This document shows positions 29,058 to 36,873 of a stretch of DNA of 64,000 nt, piece by piece. The notes under the pieces were generated by a model. The model was not told the origin of the DNA and did not search any database. It saw only the letters and a list, made by a program, of their open reading frames with translations. The stretch is from a virus. The DNA is taken from the IMG/VR virus record IMGVR_UViG_3300023210_000011, positions 1-64,000 of that record; one strand, given 5' to 3'. Position numbers and translations under genes: made by a program. Numbering within the stretch: position 1 is the first letter of the stretch; the number at the start of each line of letters is the position of its first letter.

Positions 29058-29460
29058 TGGTGGACCTGGTGGGAGTCGAACCCACGTCCGCAGCATCATT
29101 CCTCAGTCCGTTCGCTACATCCCCGTACTTGACCCAGCGGGGCGGGTGTCCCAGGTGGCTTCCCCTGGCTCCAGTTGTCCTTCACGCGAGGCTCTAAAGG
29201 CCTCGCCGCATTCCAGCCCGCTGAGCAACTTCCTCTCTCTTGAGCTTGCGAAGTCTCGTTTTACACCTGGTGAAGCTCGACCAGCTTCCTCACCAAGCAC
29301 CGGGGCTCACGGAGTCCCCGGACTTCTCTCACGCGGCCGCGGCCACGGGAGCGAAGTGGTTGTTGTTGTTGGCAATTGTCGTTTGCCTCACCGTTAGGCC
29401 GGTGAGCACGCCGCAGCGCGAACTTTCGTGCAGATACCCCGTCGAAACCGTTTCAGGCCC
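29058..29460 (-). ncRNA. ssrA: Transfer-messenger RNA (tmRNA)
   Basis: The 5' end GGGCCTGAAACGGTTTCGACGG and the 3' end GGACGTGGGTTCGACTCCC...CAGGTCCACCA match the tmRNA tRNA-like domain; GGGCCTG pairs with CAGGTCC (one G-U) and CCA is encoded. A PK1-like stem CTCACCG/CGGTGAG lies before the tag reading frame. The best tag, from GCC at 29,373 to TGA at 29,329, is ANNNNHFAPVAAAA (14 residues). tmRNA rescues stalled ribosomes and marks products for proteolysis. Phage copies are known mainly in large phages. Tag start is inferred. Confidence 0.9.
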
Positions 29461-29595
29461 AGAGGGATGGAGCGATGTTTTTGCGTAAATCTACAGGCCG
29501 TAGATTATTTTCGCTTCCCCGATCGCTTCCACCGGGGAAAGGGACGAACCGGATGATTCGTCCTCCACCACCTCCCGCCTTGCGGCGGGAAGATC
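29461..29595. other. Hairpin-rich spacer upstream of tmRNA
   Basis: Stems CCCGCC-GCAA-GGCGGG (about 29,571-29,590), GACGAA/TTCGTC and AATCTAC/GTAGATT lie between the stop at 29,596 and the tmRNA 5' end. The first may be the terminator of the 29,883 gene. No 26-base promoter element is present, so the tmRNA promoter is unclear. Confidence 0.45.
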
Positions 29596-29883
29596 TTACG
29601 TCGCCGACCCGGGAGCCGACACCTGATTCGTGAGAACCGTCGAGGGAGGCGGAGCGTGACGCGCCTGGCGCTGCGCACGCTGCGTCTCCTCCCGATTCCG
29701 AACCCGCGGAGGAATCGGGGTCCGGGGGGTCCCCCTCTTCACCATCTCGATGTGATGGCTGATGCGCGCCTGGACGTAGTCCGACGCACCGCGGTCCTTC
29801 GCACGCCGGAGGCTGCGCCGCTGTCGGCGGAGCTCCCGGTTCTTGCGCGACTCCCGAGTCGCCTCGCTTGCCTTTCCTGCCAT
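29596..29883 (-). CDS. Basic hypothetical protein, 95 aa
   Basis: ATG 29883 with GGAGG opens MAGKASEATRESRKNRELR. It is extremely basic and probably disordered (RRQRRSLRRAKDRGAS), consistent with nucleic-acid or ribosome binding. Located directly upstream of tmRNA. Confidence 0.5.
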   Translation of the reverse strand: MAGKASEATRESRKNRELRRQRRSLRRAKDRGASDYVQARISHHIEMVKRGTPRTPIPPRVRNREETQRAQRQARHAPPPSTVLTNQVSAPGSAT

Positions 29884-29892
29884 GGGGCCTCC

Positions 29893-30249
29893 CTACTTGT
29901 TCCGCATCTGGCTGCGGGTGTGCGCGTTCTTCAGTCGACACTTCTTGGAGCAGTACTTCAACGGTTTCCCGCCCCTCCCCATCTTTGTGGGCTTATCGCA
30001 CTCGGTCCACGTGCAGCTGGGCCAGTTGGGGTCCGTGTTGACCTCTTCCTGAGCCTGGACTCTCTTGAGGTCCTTCAGAAGGACTTTGTGCCCGGCCCGC
30101 TGCTTCTCGACCAGTTCTTCGATCTTCTCATCTCCGTAGAGCGCCCACCCACAGGAGTAGCAGCTCACTATTCCAACCTTCGCCCTTCTGCCCCGTTCGT
30201 ATGCCAGCGGTTTGTGGCTACATTTCGGGCACCAAGGGCGGTAGGTCAT
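29893..30249 (-). CDS. Double zinc-ribbon protein, 118 aa
   Basis: CPKC and CYSC form an N-terminal ribbon; CTWTEC and YCSKKC form a second near the C-terminus, the latter resembling zinc knuckles of restriction-associated or ribosomal proteins. A basic helix (AGHKVLLKDLKRVQAQ) joins them. Probably nucleic-acid binding. Confidence 0.6.
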   Translation of the reverse strand: MTYRPWCPKCSHKPLAYERGRRAKVGIVSCYSCGWALYGDEKIEELVEKQRAGHKVLLKDLKRVQAQEEVNTDPNWPSCTWTECDKPTKMGRGGKPLKYCSKKCRLKNAHTRSQMRNK

Positions 30250-30446
30250 CAGGAACGCTCGAGCTCAAGACTCAGCTGGCGGAGCTCCGGGAGGAGCTTG
30301 CGGAGCGCGCTGATACCCTGCCGGACTCGCTTGTTCGCCGCCTTCGAGCCACGTTCTCCGGAGAGGGCGGCTTCGCCGTCCTCGTCGAGCTGGTTGGCCA
30401 GCTGGAGAATCTCCGCCATCTTGTTCGAGAAGTCATCGTTGATCAA
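30249..30446 (-). CDS. Small H1-like basic helical protein, 65 aa
   Basis: TTG 30446 (GGAG upstream) opens MINDDFSNKMAEILQLANQ. The segment GSKAANKRVRQGISALRKL resembles the AA(R/K)RARKAL repeats of bacterial histone H1-like (Hc1) proteins, which bind DNA. Short for that family; role in nucleoid or virion DNA packing is conjecture. Confidence 0.45.
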   Translation of the reverse strand: MINDDFSNKMAEILQLANQLDEDGEAALSGERGSKAANKRVRQGISALRKLLPELRQLSLELERS

Positions 30447-30485
30447 GGGTCACTCCAGTCGGGGTTAGATCTTCTGACATCAGCG

Positions 30486-30511
30486 TTATGCCGCGAAAAA
30501 TCGGGGGTTTT
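30486..30511 (-). promoter_or_regulatory. Phage promoter-like element P22
   Basis: Leftward AAAAC, 14 bases, GGCATAAC, 40 bases upstream of the 30,446 start. Confidence 0.6.
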
Positions 30512-30513
30512 CG

Positions 30514-30834
30514 CTACTCCTTGAGCTGACGCCAGGTACCCGTCTCCTCTGTCCAGTTGTAGATGCGGAACTTCCCGCCCTCCACCTTGCGGCGGATGGT
30601 CTCCACTCCCAGGAGCCACCCCTTGTCCGTAGACGTGATGGGCTCGTAGATGGTGTCGTCATCTCCAGACATGGCACCTCGAAGGAGGCCGTACCGCACA
30701 GTATCATCCCCCTCAGAGAAGGTGTTGCTACGCACGCACTCCCAGACCACTCCCTCTCGGGGGTCCTCGAGCTGGTCCCCTGTTCCGGGGAAGTAGGTCT
30801 TGCGGCTCAGGGCGCCGATACGGCCTCGGGGCAT
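30514..30834 (-). CDS. Hypothetical protein, 106 aa
   Basis: ATG 30834 (MPRGRIGALSRKTYFPG) with AAAGGAG. A beta-rich small protein (EGVVWECVRSN, DTVRYGLLRGAMSG, FRIYNWTEETGTW). Rightmost gene of the leftward arm, divergent from the late genes. Confidence 0.55.
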   Translation of the reverse strand: MPRGRIGALSRKTYFPGTGDQLEDPREGVVWECVRSNTFSEGDDTVRYGLLRGAMSGDDDTIYEPITSTDKGWLLGVETIRRKVEGGKFRIYNWTEETGTWRQLKE

Positions 30835-30887
30835 GGGACTCTCCTTTGCTACATGGGTATTGGTAGCGTATTTTCTTCTCTAAATAG

Positions 30888-30913
30888 TTATGTGACCCTT
30901 TACCAGCTCTTTG
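30888..30913 (-). promoter_or_regulatory. Phage promoter-like element P23
   Basis: Leftward CAAAG, 14 bases, CACATAAC; it overlaps the ribosome site of the divergent rightward gene at 30,923. Confidence 0.5.
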
Positions 30914-30922
30914 GAGAAGAAA

Positions 30923-31150
30923 ATGCCTTGTAGACCCGGAGAAACCGCAGCGGCCTACTTCCGGAGGCGGAAGCAGCTGAGCCTGGCATCGCGGCGCGGG
31001 GTCGAACGTGCAGAGGGGCGGCGCTGGGTGAAGGCGCCTCTCTCGTATGTGTGCCGTCCAGGGGATAGACTGCGGGTAGCCGCGTCGGAAGATCCTGGCG
31101 TGCTCGGTCCCCTCGTAGAAGCCCTGCAGCGCGTCGGAGTGAAACTGTGA
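30923..31150 (+). CDS. Basic hypothetical protein, 75 aa
   Basis: ATG 30923 has GGAGAA four bases upstream. MPCRPGETAAAYFRRRKQL is followed by a strand-like segment (PLSYVCRPGDRLRVAASED). First gene of the rightward arm. Function unknown; its stop overlaps the next GTG. Confidence 0.55.
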   Translation: MPCRPGETAAAYFRRRKQLSLASRRGVERAEGRRWVKAPLSYVCRPGDRLRVAASEDPGVLGPLVEALQRVGVKL

Positions 31151-31803
31151 ACCTGGTCATCCCCGGCGAGGAACTCCCTATCACTGTGGCGGAGGCGTTC
31201 ACCGCGACCCCAGTGTCCCTTCCTGCGAAGCGGAAGATCTTGGAGGATGCCCGCCTGGGGCGCATCTCCGAGAGCTCCCCGGTGTCGGGAGCAGACATCG
31301 CACAGGTGGTGGATGGGATGCTGCAGCTACGAAAGGCGTGGGCAGCGCCGACCTCCAACACCTTCGTGGAGGCCCTACGTTCTGGGGTGGGACGGCGGCG
31401 GCTGGTGGTCTACCCGACCATCTTGGACTCGAGTGGGAGCTACGTCCCCTCAACCCGGCGGGCGCGCTCCCAGCAGGAGAAGACCCGGGACTATGAGCTG
31501 CCGGGAGCGAGCCCTTCAACGGTATGGGTACACGTCGGCTACGTCGATCGTGGTGCGGGAGTCCCCACCCTGATCGACATCACCGCGGACGTCGTGGCGG
31601 GGAACTCCACGGTGTCTTCCGCTGTGGAGGTCTCGCCCGGAGTCATCCAGGTCAAACTCCTCCCGGGGTCGGGCGACCTGGGAGTCGTACTCAGGCTTCG
31701 GGCTGTGGATGATCTGAAGTTCACCGATCCACGGTCGGGTGGGGCGTGGGATCTGGACGCGGCGAAGCCCCGGCTCGACCAGCAGATCTACATCGAATTC
31801 TGA
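31147..31803 (+). CDS. Hypothetical structural-type protein, 218 aa
   Basis: GTG 31147 (MNLVIPGEELPITVAEAF) overlaps the upstream stop. The N-terminal half is helical, the C-terminal half beta-rich (STVWVHVGYVDRGAGVPTL, GVIQVKLLPGSGDLGVVL). A virion or assembly protein is likely from context only. Confidence 0.5.
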   Translation: MNLVIPGEELPITVAEAFTATPVSLPAKRKILEDARLGRISESSPVSGADIAQVVDGMLQLRKAWAAPTSNTFVEALRSGVGRRRLVVYPTILDSSGSYVPSTRRARSQQEKTRDYELPGASPSTVWVHVGYVDRGAGVPTLIDITADVVAGNSTVSSAVEVSPGVIQVKLLPGSGDLGVVLRLRAVDDLKFTDPRSGGAWDLDAAKPRLDQQIYIEF

Positions 31804-31813
31804 TGGAAAATCC

Positions 31814-31842
31814 TTGACTGTGCTCACGAATGTCAGTACACA
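31814..31842 (+). promoter_or_regulatory. Possible sigma-70-type promoter, leaderless gene
   Basis: TTGACT, 17 bases, TACACA. Transcription would begin near 31,849, the ATG of the next gene, which has no ribosome site, so a leaderless message is suggested. The -10 match is weak. Confidence 0.4.
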
Positions 31843-31848
31843 CTCGTC

Positions 31849-32274
31849 ATGGATCCAAACGACCCGCTCGATGAATTCCTGAAGCAAGAAAGCATCAAGG
31901 AGTTCCACAAGGACGCCCAGCAGACTGAGGCCAAGCCCCAGAGACTGCGCACGGCTGCCGATGAGATCATCGAGACCATCGGGGGCGAGCCCCCGAAGAA
32001 AGACGCGCGCAGGACTTGTCCTGTGTGCTCCGGGACCGAGTTCAAGATCCGTCGCCCCATCACCGGGCAGATGACCGCCAAGTGCCAGGGCTGCGGATTC
32101 AAGATGCACGGGCCAGGTCCACGAGTAGTGGACAGCACTCCGAAGATGCACGGCCAGCTCCCCCACGGGCCGACGTACCGGGGGACTCGTTCCCCTCCCA
32201 AGCAGGCTCCCCACTCCCCCATTGCCAGATTGAAGGGCCGTGACTACCGCGCCCTCAAGGCCAAGGACGACTGA
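31849..32274 (+). CDS. Zinc-ribbon protein, 141 aa
   Basis: Charged N-terminus (MDPNDPLDEFLKQESIKEF) and a ribbon with CPVC and CQGC about 19 residues apart, then a basic proline-rich tail. Precedes the tail-assembly chaperone genes. Role unknown. Confidence 0.55.
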   Translation: MDPNDPLDEFLKQESIKEFHKDAQQTEAKPQRLRTAADEIIETIGGEPPKKDARRTCPVCSGTEFKIRRPITGQMTAKCQGCGFKMHGPGPRVVDSTPKMHGQLPHGPTYRGTRSPPKQAPHSPIARLKGRDYRALKAKDD

Positions 32275-32275
32275 C

Positions 32276-33043
32276 ATGCCCAAGAAGCAGCCGGTGCGAC
32301 CCAGCTCCGCGCCCGTATCTTTCCATGACGCCCCTGCCGGCAAGTCCGGAAAGTACAAGGCGATCATCGAGCGGGCGAAGGCCGCCCAGGTCCCCGACCG
32401 TCCAGGAGACCTGACGGGTACGCCGAACTTCGAGGACACCCAGAAGAGCTGGGAGTCTCGGCAGCCTGCCCAGACCCATCTCTCTCCGAACACCGCCGCG
32501 CAGCTCGAGGCGGTCGCCCACGCGACCGCGAACGCCCCTGTGCCGGAGGAGGAGCCGGAGGAGGAGGAGTTCTCTGCACCGCCGGAGCCTGAGGAGGAGC
32601 TCTCCGATGATGAGCGCCTCCGGCGTGCCGTAGAGGACCGGATCACCAACACGATCGACATCGGCCGGTACCTGATGAACGGGGAGACCACGCAGACGGT
32701 TCCGATCATCCCGGGGAAGCTGGAGGTCACCTTCCGGACGGTCACGGACCTGGAGGAGTCGTACGTGGACGGGAAGCTGGCGGAGGACAAGGGGGCCACC
32801 GCCCGCGTGTTCCTCCGTCAGTCCAACGAGTGGGCGCTGGCGTTTCACATCGCGGCGGTCAACGGCAAGTCGTGGCCGGCGACCACCATCCAGGGGGACA
32901 TCAATGACGTCTCCCTGCAGAAGCGCCTCGGCCACATCAAGAAGCTGTCCTCCCCCGTGTTCTCCATGATCACGCAGAACCTCGTCTGGTTCCTCGAGCG
33001 GGTCAACTCCGCCCTGACCGTGGAGGCCCTGGGAAATGGATAG
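32276..33043 (+). CDS. Tail-assembly chaperone, short form (G-like)
   Basis: 255 residues from ATG 32276. An acidic linker (EEEPEEEEFSAPPEPEEE) precedes a folded domain (TQTVPIIPGKLEVTFRTVT, RVFLRQSNEWALAFHIAAV). This arrangement, with a slippery GGGAAAT immediately before the stop and a -1 frame open beyond it, is the hallmark of phage tail-assembly chaperone pairs, which coat the tape-measure protein during tail assembly. The tape-measure-like gene is 11.7 kb downstream rather than adjacent. Confidence 0.65.
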   Translation: MPKKQPVRPSSAPVSFHDAPAGKSGKYKAIIERAKAAQVPDRPGDLTGTPNFEDTQKSWESRQPAQTHLSPNTAAQLEAVAHATANAPVPEEEPEEEEFSAPPEPEEELSDDERLRRAVEDRITNTIDIGRYLMNGETTQTVPIIPGKLEVTFRTVTDLEESYVDGKLAEDKGATARVFLRQSNEWALAFHIAAVNGKSWPATTIQGDINDVSLQKRLGHIKKLSSPVFSMITQNLVWFLERVNSALTVEALGNG

Positions 33044-33060
33044 CCACCCCGGTGGGGTGG
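33031..33060 (+). promoter_or_regulatory. Programmed -1 frameshift site
   Basis: G-GGA-AAT (33,031-33,037) is a perfect X-XXY-YYZ heptamer in the frame of the upstream gene. Six bases later CCACCCC/GGGGTGG (33,044-33,060) forms a seven-pair hairpin with a three-base loop. The zero-frame stop TAG is at 33,041. Confidence 0.8.
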
Positions 33061-33396
33061 GCCCGCGCGAATGTCATCTACGACACCGCGCCCGGACCTC
33101 CGAGGTTCGGCACCCTCTCGGAAGCGATGTTCCTGATGGTCTGGCAGACCAGGATCTCGCAGGATGTGGCAGCCACCCGGGCCGTAGCACAGGCCGCCAT
33201 CGGCGGTGAGAAGGCCACTGAGGCTTTCAGCGACTACACGAACCTCATCAACCGCACCACCACAACCACCGACAAGAAGAAGATGGCAACCAGGCTCGAG
33301 GACCTCAAGAAGATGCAGGCGGTCAAGTTCCGCCCAGCAGAGAGGGCCATGGGGCAGAAGGCCAGTAGTCTTCGCACCGTACGGAGGAAGCAGTGA
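33037..33396 (+). CDS. Tail-assembly chaperone, frameshift extension (T-like)
   Basis: The -1 frame is open through the slippery site and adds 119 residues (WIATPVGWARANVIYD...) to give a fusion of about 373 residues. A GTG at 33,052 has no ribosome site, so frameshifting is the likely way it is made. The extension is helical (SEAMFLMVWQTRISQDVAA) with a Thr-rich turn and basic end. The G-T ratio would set tail assembly. Confidence 0.65.
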   Translation, partial: WIATPVGWARANVIYDTAPGPPRFGTLSEAMFLMVWQTRISQDVAATRAVAQAAIGGEKATEAFSDYTNLINRTTTTTDKKKMATRLEDLKKMQAVKFRPAERAMGQKASSLRTVRRKQ

Positions 33397-33701
33397 AAAT
33401 GATCGGAATCGTCGAGTTCCACCCACTCGACGGGACAGAACGGGGACTATTTCTACTGGCGCATGGCCCCTCGGGAGAGTTCCGGGTGCCCGTCACCCAG
33501 GATCAGGCCGTCGCGCTTCTCTCTCGGATCCAGGAGGCCCCTGCCCCCGCGGAGGAGGAGGAGGAGGAGGAGGAGGAGTTCGGTGGGTACGAGGAGTTCG
33601 AGCAGGCTCTGCACGGAGAGCCCTCGTCCAGTCCGGCCCCTGATGGGTTCAGGATGGGGGCTGCTGAGCTCGACGACGACGACGACGACGGTGATCTGTG
33701 A
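33393..33701 (+). CDS. Acidic-tailed hypothetical protein, 102 aa
   Basis: GTG 33393 is favoured by GGAGG at five bases. Strand-rich first half (GLFLLAHGPSGEFRVPV) and a very acidic linker and tail (nine consecutive Glu; DDDDDD). Overlaps neighbours by four bases. Function unknown. Confidence 0.5.
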   Translation: MKMIGIVEFHPLDGTERGLFLLAHGPSGEFRVPVTQDQAVALLSRIQEAPAPAEEEEEEEEEFGGYEEFEQALHGEPSSSPAPDGFRMGAAELDDDDDDGDL

Positions 33702-34021
33702 ACCTCGATCGGATGAGACTCGAGTACAAGCTCGACCTGATCATCCGTGCCCTGCAGCAGAGCGGGGCCATGCTGGGGGAACTCCCCGGCCTCGAGGGAA
33801 TCGAGAAGGACTGCTGCCCCATCTGTGAGACTCCGGTTCGCGTCATCGCGGACATGGAGACCGAGACCCCCCTCTACACCTGTGAATGCCGGTCCCCCAA
33901 GGTGATCGTGACCGGCATCTCCGCCCTCGTTCCCCCCAGGAGCCATGATGTCTACGCCGACCGGAATCCAGAAGAAGAAGTTCCACACGAACGCACGCCG
34001 CCAGGTGATCGCGACAGCTGA
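33698..34021 (+). CDS. Putative zinc-binding protein, 107 aa
   Basis: GTG 33698 (MNLDRMRLEYKLDLIIRAL). CCPICE and YTCEC suggest a small zinc site about 30 residues apart. The last 25 residues overlap the next gene in another frame and may be unconserved. Confidence 0.5.
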   Translation: MNLDRMRLEYKLDLIIRALQQSGAMLGELPGLEGIEKDCCPICETPVRVIADMETETPLYTCECRSPKVIVTGISALVPPRSHDVYADRNPEEEVPHERTPPGDRDS

Positions 34022-34334
34022 TGTGTCCATTCGGCAGGTCCAGGTGATCGACAAGGTCGGTGCCGTTCGCGGCATCGTGGTGTGGCAGTGTGGCCCCGAC
34101 ATCTTCTGGGCGGACACCATGGACGGCATGTTCGACGCAGCGCGTCGGAAGTCCGCCCCTCCGTGGCTGGTGGAGCAGATCAAGAACCTGCCGCAGTCGC
34201 AGAAGTTCTTCAGCGACGGGACCGCGTACGACTCCGCCGTGGAGGTCTCCACACCGGTGGGCTCCGTGGATACGTCCCCAGATCACGTCCCCGGAGACGC
34301 GGACACCGACCTCCCCAGCTTCGCGCAGGCCTGA
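33945..34334 (+). CDS. Hypothetical protein, 129 aa
   Basis: ATG 33945 or 33948 with AGGAG. MSTPTGIQKKKFHTNARRQ opens a beta-rich protein (VRGIVVWQCGPDIFWADTM). The 77-base overlap with the upstream frame is the longest in this region. Function unknown. Confidence 0.5.
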   Translation: MMSTPTGIQKKKFHTNARRQVIATADVSIRQVQVIDKVGAVRGIVVWQCGPDIFWADTMDGMFDAARRKSAPPWLVEQIKNLPQSQKFFSDGTAYDSAVEVSTPVGSVDTSPDHVPGDADTDLPSFAQA

Positions 34335-34335
34335 C

Positions 34336-34680
34336 ATGTCCGGACTCCGACCCATGCCGGGGTGGGCGCTGTGCAGAGCAGCCCCGCACTCTCTGAAGAC
34401 CAAGTCCGGGCTCTACCTGGCCACAGAGATCGACAAGAACGTCCAGTCTGAGGGCGTCGCAGTCATCGAGAGCGTGGTGCCCCGTGAGGGGATGCCTGCT
34501 GGGGTCTCGGCAGGAGACCAGGTCATCTACCGAGGGTTCCTGAGGTTCGCCAACCAGGTGGGGAATCTCATGGGGGTAGACCGAGACTGCGAGTTCTTCC
34601 TGCTCAACCTGCAGGACATCCTTGCAGTGGTCTCGGGTCCCGGGACTGTGGGTGTCCACGGAGAATACGAGGTGCAGTGA
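34336..34680 (+). CDS. GroES-like co-chaperonin (Cpn10)
   Basis: The 114-residue product aligns by eye with the Cpn10 barrel: KTKSGLYLATEIDKNVQSEG and VAVIESVVP, then SAGDQVIYRGF, and CEFFLLNLQDILAVV at the end, matching the typical G-D-x-V-x-(F/Y) and (D/E)-(D/S)-I-L-A-(V/I) segments. Phage co-chaperonins such as T4 gp31 pair with host GroEL to fold capsid proteins. No GroEL gene is in the window. Confidence 0.7.
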   Translation: MSGLRPMPGWALCRAAPHSLKTKSGLYLATEIDKNVQSEGVAVIESVVPREGMPAGVSAGDQVIYRGFLRFANQVGNLMGVDRDCEFFLLNLQDILAVVSGPGTVGVHGEYEVQ

Positions 34681-34844
34681 TGGGCAAGAAGAGCCGCCGG
34701 CTTCAGGTTCGGCTGGAGGGGGAGGACCATGACTTCCTCCTCCTCTACGCGGAGCGCAACGGACTGACCATCAGCCAGATGGTCCGGGACTTCATTCAGT
34801 GGCTGAAGCGGAGGGAGGAATCTGATGGATCTTCGACGTCGTAG
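34680..34844 (+). CDS. Ribbon-helix-helix DNA-binding protein, 54 aa
   Basis: ATG 34680 overlaps the upstream stop. RLQVRLEGEDHDFLLLYAE then RNGLTISQMVRDFIQWLKR fits the Arc/MetJ ribbon-helix-helix pattern (one strand, two helices), which binds DNA as a dimer. Probably a small transcription regulator. Confidence 0.6.
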   Translation: MGKKSRRLQVRLEGEDHDFLLLYAERNGLTISQMVRDFIQWLKRREESDGSSTS

Positions 34845-35349
34845 TCGCGTTGTCGTCTCGGAAGAGGTTCCGCTCCAGCGGAATACTGTTCAGGCGTTGA
34901 TGGACGCCCTGGGGTCCCTGTTCGGAAGGAAGGACAAGCCCACACGACTCCTCTACGTGAAGGGGGAGGCGCTGCAGGTGGAGACGCCCAAGCTCCTGGA
35001 TGCTCCAGACATTGAAGGTCTGGATAGCGGCCTGTTCACCCCGTACCAGGCAATCCGGCAGCACTGCGAGGTAGACGTGATGGAGACCGAAGCCAGCCCA
35101 TTGATGGCCGCGTGTCTGGCGGTGGCCAAGGTTCGGGGACAGGCAGACGTTCTCTCGGGGGTAGTCATCCAGTCCAAGGACTCCCTCGATGACTGGCTGC
35201 CTGGGGTGAAGCTGGACGAGATCTTCGGGATCCCGGTCTACATCGACCCCGAGACTCCAGAGGGCTTCGTGTTTTTCTGCAGTAGCTCCCGCAGTACGAT
35301 GGTTCGTGACTTCGAGCAGGCGGTCGCCTGCCACACCAACGGGAGCTGA
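34825..35349 (+). CDS. Hypothetical protein, 174 aa
   Basis: ATG 34825 overlaps the previous gene by 20 bases. MDLRRRSRVVVSEEVPLQR, then an alpha/beta body (FGIPVYIDPETPEGFVFF). No recognised motif. The N-terminal basic strand may hint at DNA or RNA binding. Confidence 0.5.
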   Translation: MDLRRRSRVVVSEEVPLQRNTVQALMDALGSLFGRKDKPTRLLYVKGEALQVETPKLLDAPDIEGLDSGLFTPYQAIRQHCEVDVMETEASPLMAACLAVAKVRGQADVLSGVVIQSKDSLDDWLPGVKLDEIFGIPVYIDPETPEGFVFFCSSSRSTMVRDFEQAVACHTNGS

Positions 35350-35351
35350 CC

Positions 35352-35693
35352 ATGGCGTGTGTAGGACGTTGCGGGGACTACGAGTCCCGACCCCAGTTCT
35401 GCAAGGACTACCCACAGGTGACGGACTTCGTCCCTTCGGGCTGTACCTTCTCGTTCCTCGGTGCAGAGCGGCAGGGGTCGTGCCAGCCGGAGGAGTGCCA
35501 GCAGGACATCTGTTGCGGCTACCCCCGGGAGGGGGGAGAGCCGGAAGGGACGTCCCTCGACGCCATGATCGGCGGAGAGCCCTGCAAGCATCTGACATGG
35601 ATCGAGATCACCACCAAGGAAGCCTCAGATGAGGAGGTAGCCCCGATGGAGGTCCTTCACTCCCTGATCGCTGACGCTCTCGGAGGATTCTGA
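35352..35693 (+). CDS. YkgJ-like cysteine-rich protein, 113 aa
   Basis: CVGRCGDYESRPQFCKDYP recalls the C-x(3)-C...R-P-x-x-C-x-x-(F/Y)-P core of the YkgJ/UPF0153 family, thought to bind zinc or an iron-sulfur centre; CQPEECQQDICCG adds more ligands. The family is uncharacterised enzymatically. Confidence 0.55.
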   Translation: MACVGRCGDYESRPQFCKDYPQVTDFVPSGCTFSFLGAERQGSCQPEECQQDICCGYPREGGEPEGTSLDAMIGGEPCKHLTWIEITTKEASDEEVAPMEVLHSLIADALGGF

Positions 35694-35695
35694 GC

Positions 35696-36229
35696 ATGTT
35701 CGCCCCCTATATGACTCGCTCGAAGAGCCTCGAGATGATCGAGGAGGAAAGCAGCGAGGACGGGCTGGCCCACAAGGTCACCTTTCGCGTCACAGATCTC
35801 ACTGCGTGGAACTCGCAGCTGGTCGATGTCCTGAAGTTCGCGGAGGACGAGGAAGACTACGTCTTGTCCGTGCGCAAGGAGTACTACGTCCTGGACGGCG
35901 CTCCTCGATTCGTCTGGAACATGATGATCTGGGGCGACTACGCCTCTGCTGCTCGAGATCTCGGTCCTCTGATGCAGATCGTTCCGCAAAGGGCGTCGCC
36001 CCCGGCACCCGCGGAGAAGGCGGCGGCCCCCGCTGCGCAGCGAGGCCGTGCATCGATCCTGGCCGTCCGGAAGATCGGCGTAGAGGATGACGGCACCACT
36101 CGGGTCGTGAAGAAAGTGCGGCTGCCGCACCGTCGCGGAAACCGCGACAACCCCGGAGAGGGGATCACCAAGAAGATGGGAGACAAGCGCATGGGCGCCT
36201 ATGTGTCTACTGCCAGTGGAGCGATCTGA
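35696..36229 (+). CDS. Hypothetical protein, 177 aa
   Basis: MFAPYMTRSKSLEMIEEES start. A folded N-terminal domain (VTFRVTDLTAWNSQLVDVL, EEDYVLSVRKEYYVL), an Ala/Pro linker and a basic C-terminus (TTRVVKKVRLPHRRGN). Its stop overlaps the next ATG region. Function unknown. Confidence 0.55.
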   Translation: MFAPYMTRSKSLEMIEEESSEDGLAHKVTFRVTDLTAWNSQLVDVLKFAEDEEDYVLSVRKEYYVLDGAPRFVWNMMIWGDYASAARDLGPLMQIVPQRASPPAPAEKAAAPAAQRGRASILAVRKIGVEDDGTTRVVKKVRLPHRRGNRDNPGEGITKKMGDKRMGAYVSTASGAI

Positions 36230-36873
36230 TGGACATGAATCTCGCCACCCGCCGCTTCCACGCGAAGCTGGCGCAAGAGCAGGAAGCGCACGCAGCCGAG
36301 ATGGCCAAGCGCGCCAAGTACAAGATTCAGATCTGGTTCCGCTCCGACCGGTCCCTGCATCGTCCGATGACCTTCTCGATGTCCTTCTGGGAGTCTGGGA
36401 AGCGTCTGCACGGAGGAGGGGACGAGCTCCTCTTCATCTGTCGTCGGCACGCCGACGCCCCCAAGATCTCCCCCTTCGAGATGGCCAACGCCGCCAAGAA
36501 GAAGGGAAGCGACACGGGGTGTGGGGGGTTGATCTCCGGAGACAGCATCAGCCCAGAGGGGATCGTGGTCTGCCCCCACTGCTTCCTCCAGCACCGCACG
36601 GAGCAGATCGGGGACTCGATCTTCTACAGGGTCCAGGTGGGCCAGGCTGCGAAGATCCTCGCGGACTGGTGGCGCAAGGTCGGCAGCAACGCTGACATCT
36701 ACGCCAAGTACAGTCCCGAAGATCCACGTACGGTTATGATGAGCCGTACCTACTCTCCCCGCAAGGCGCGGGAGAGGAAGGGCCTGACCATCTACCCCCT
36801 GGCCAACATCCTCAAGGACACCCTCAACGGTGCGTCCCTCGAGTCCAGGATGAGGGCCTTCATCACGGCGTGA
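36229..36873 (+). CDS. Hypothetical protein, 214 aa
   Basis: Charged helical N-terminus (FHAKLAQEQEAHAAEMAKR), a beta-rich body with CPHC (VVCPHCFLQHRTEQ) and one further cysteine pair, suggesting a zinc ribbon. The C-terminus RERKGLTIYPLANILKDTL is helical. No family recognised. Confidence 0.55.
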   Translation: MDMNLATRRFHAKLAQEQEAHAAEMAKRAKYKIQIWFRSDRSLHRPMTFSMSFWESGKRLHGGGDELLFICRRHADAPKISPFEMANAAKKKGSDTGCGGLISGDSISPEGIVVCPHCFLQHRTEQIGDSIFYRVQVGQAAKILADWWRKVGSNADIYAKYSPEDPRTVMMSRTYSPRKARERKGLTIYPLANILKDTLNGASLESRMRAFITA

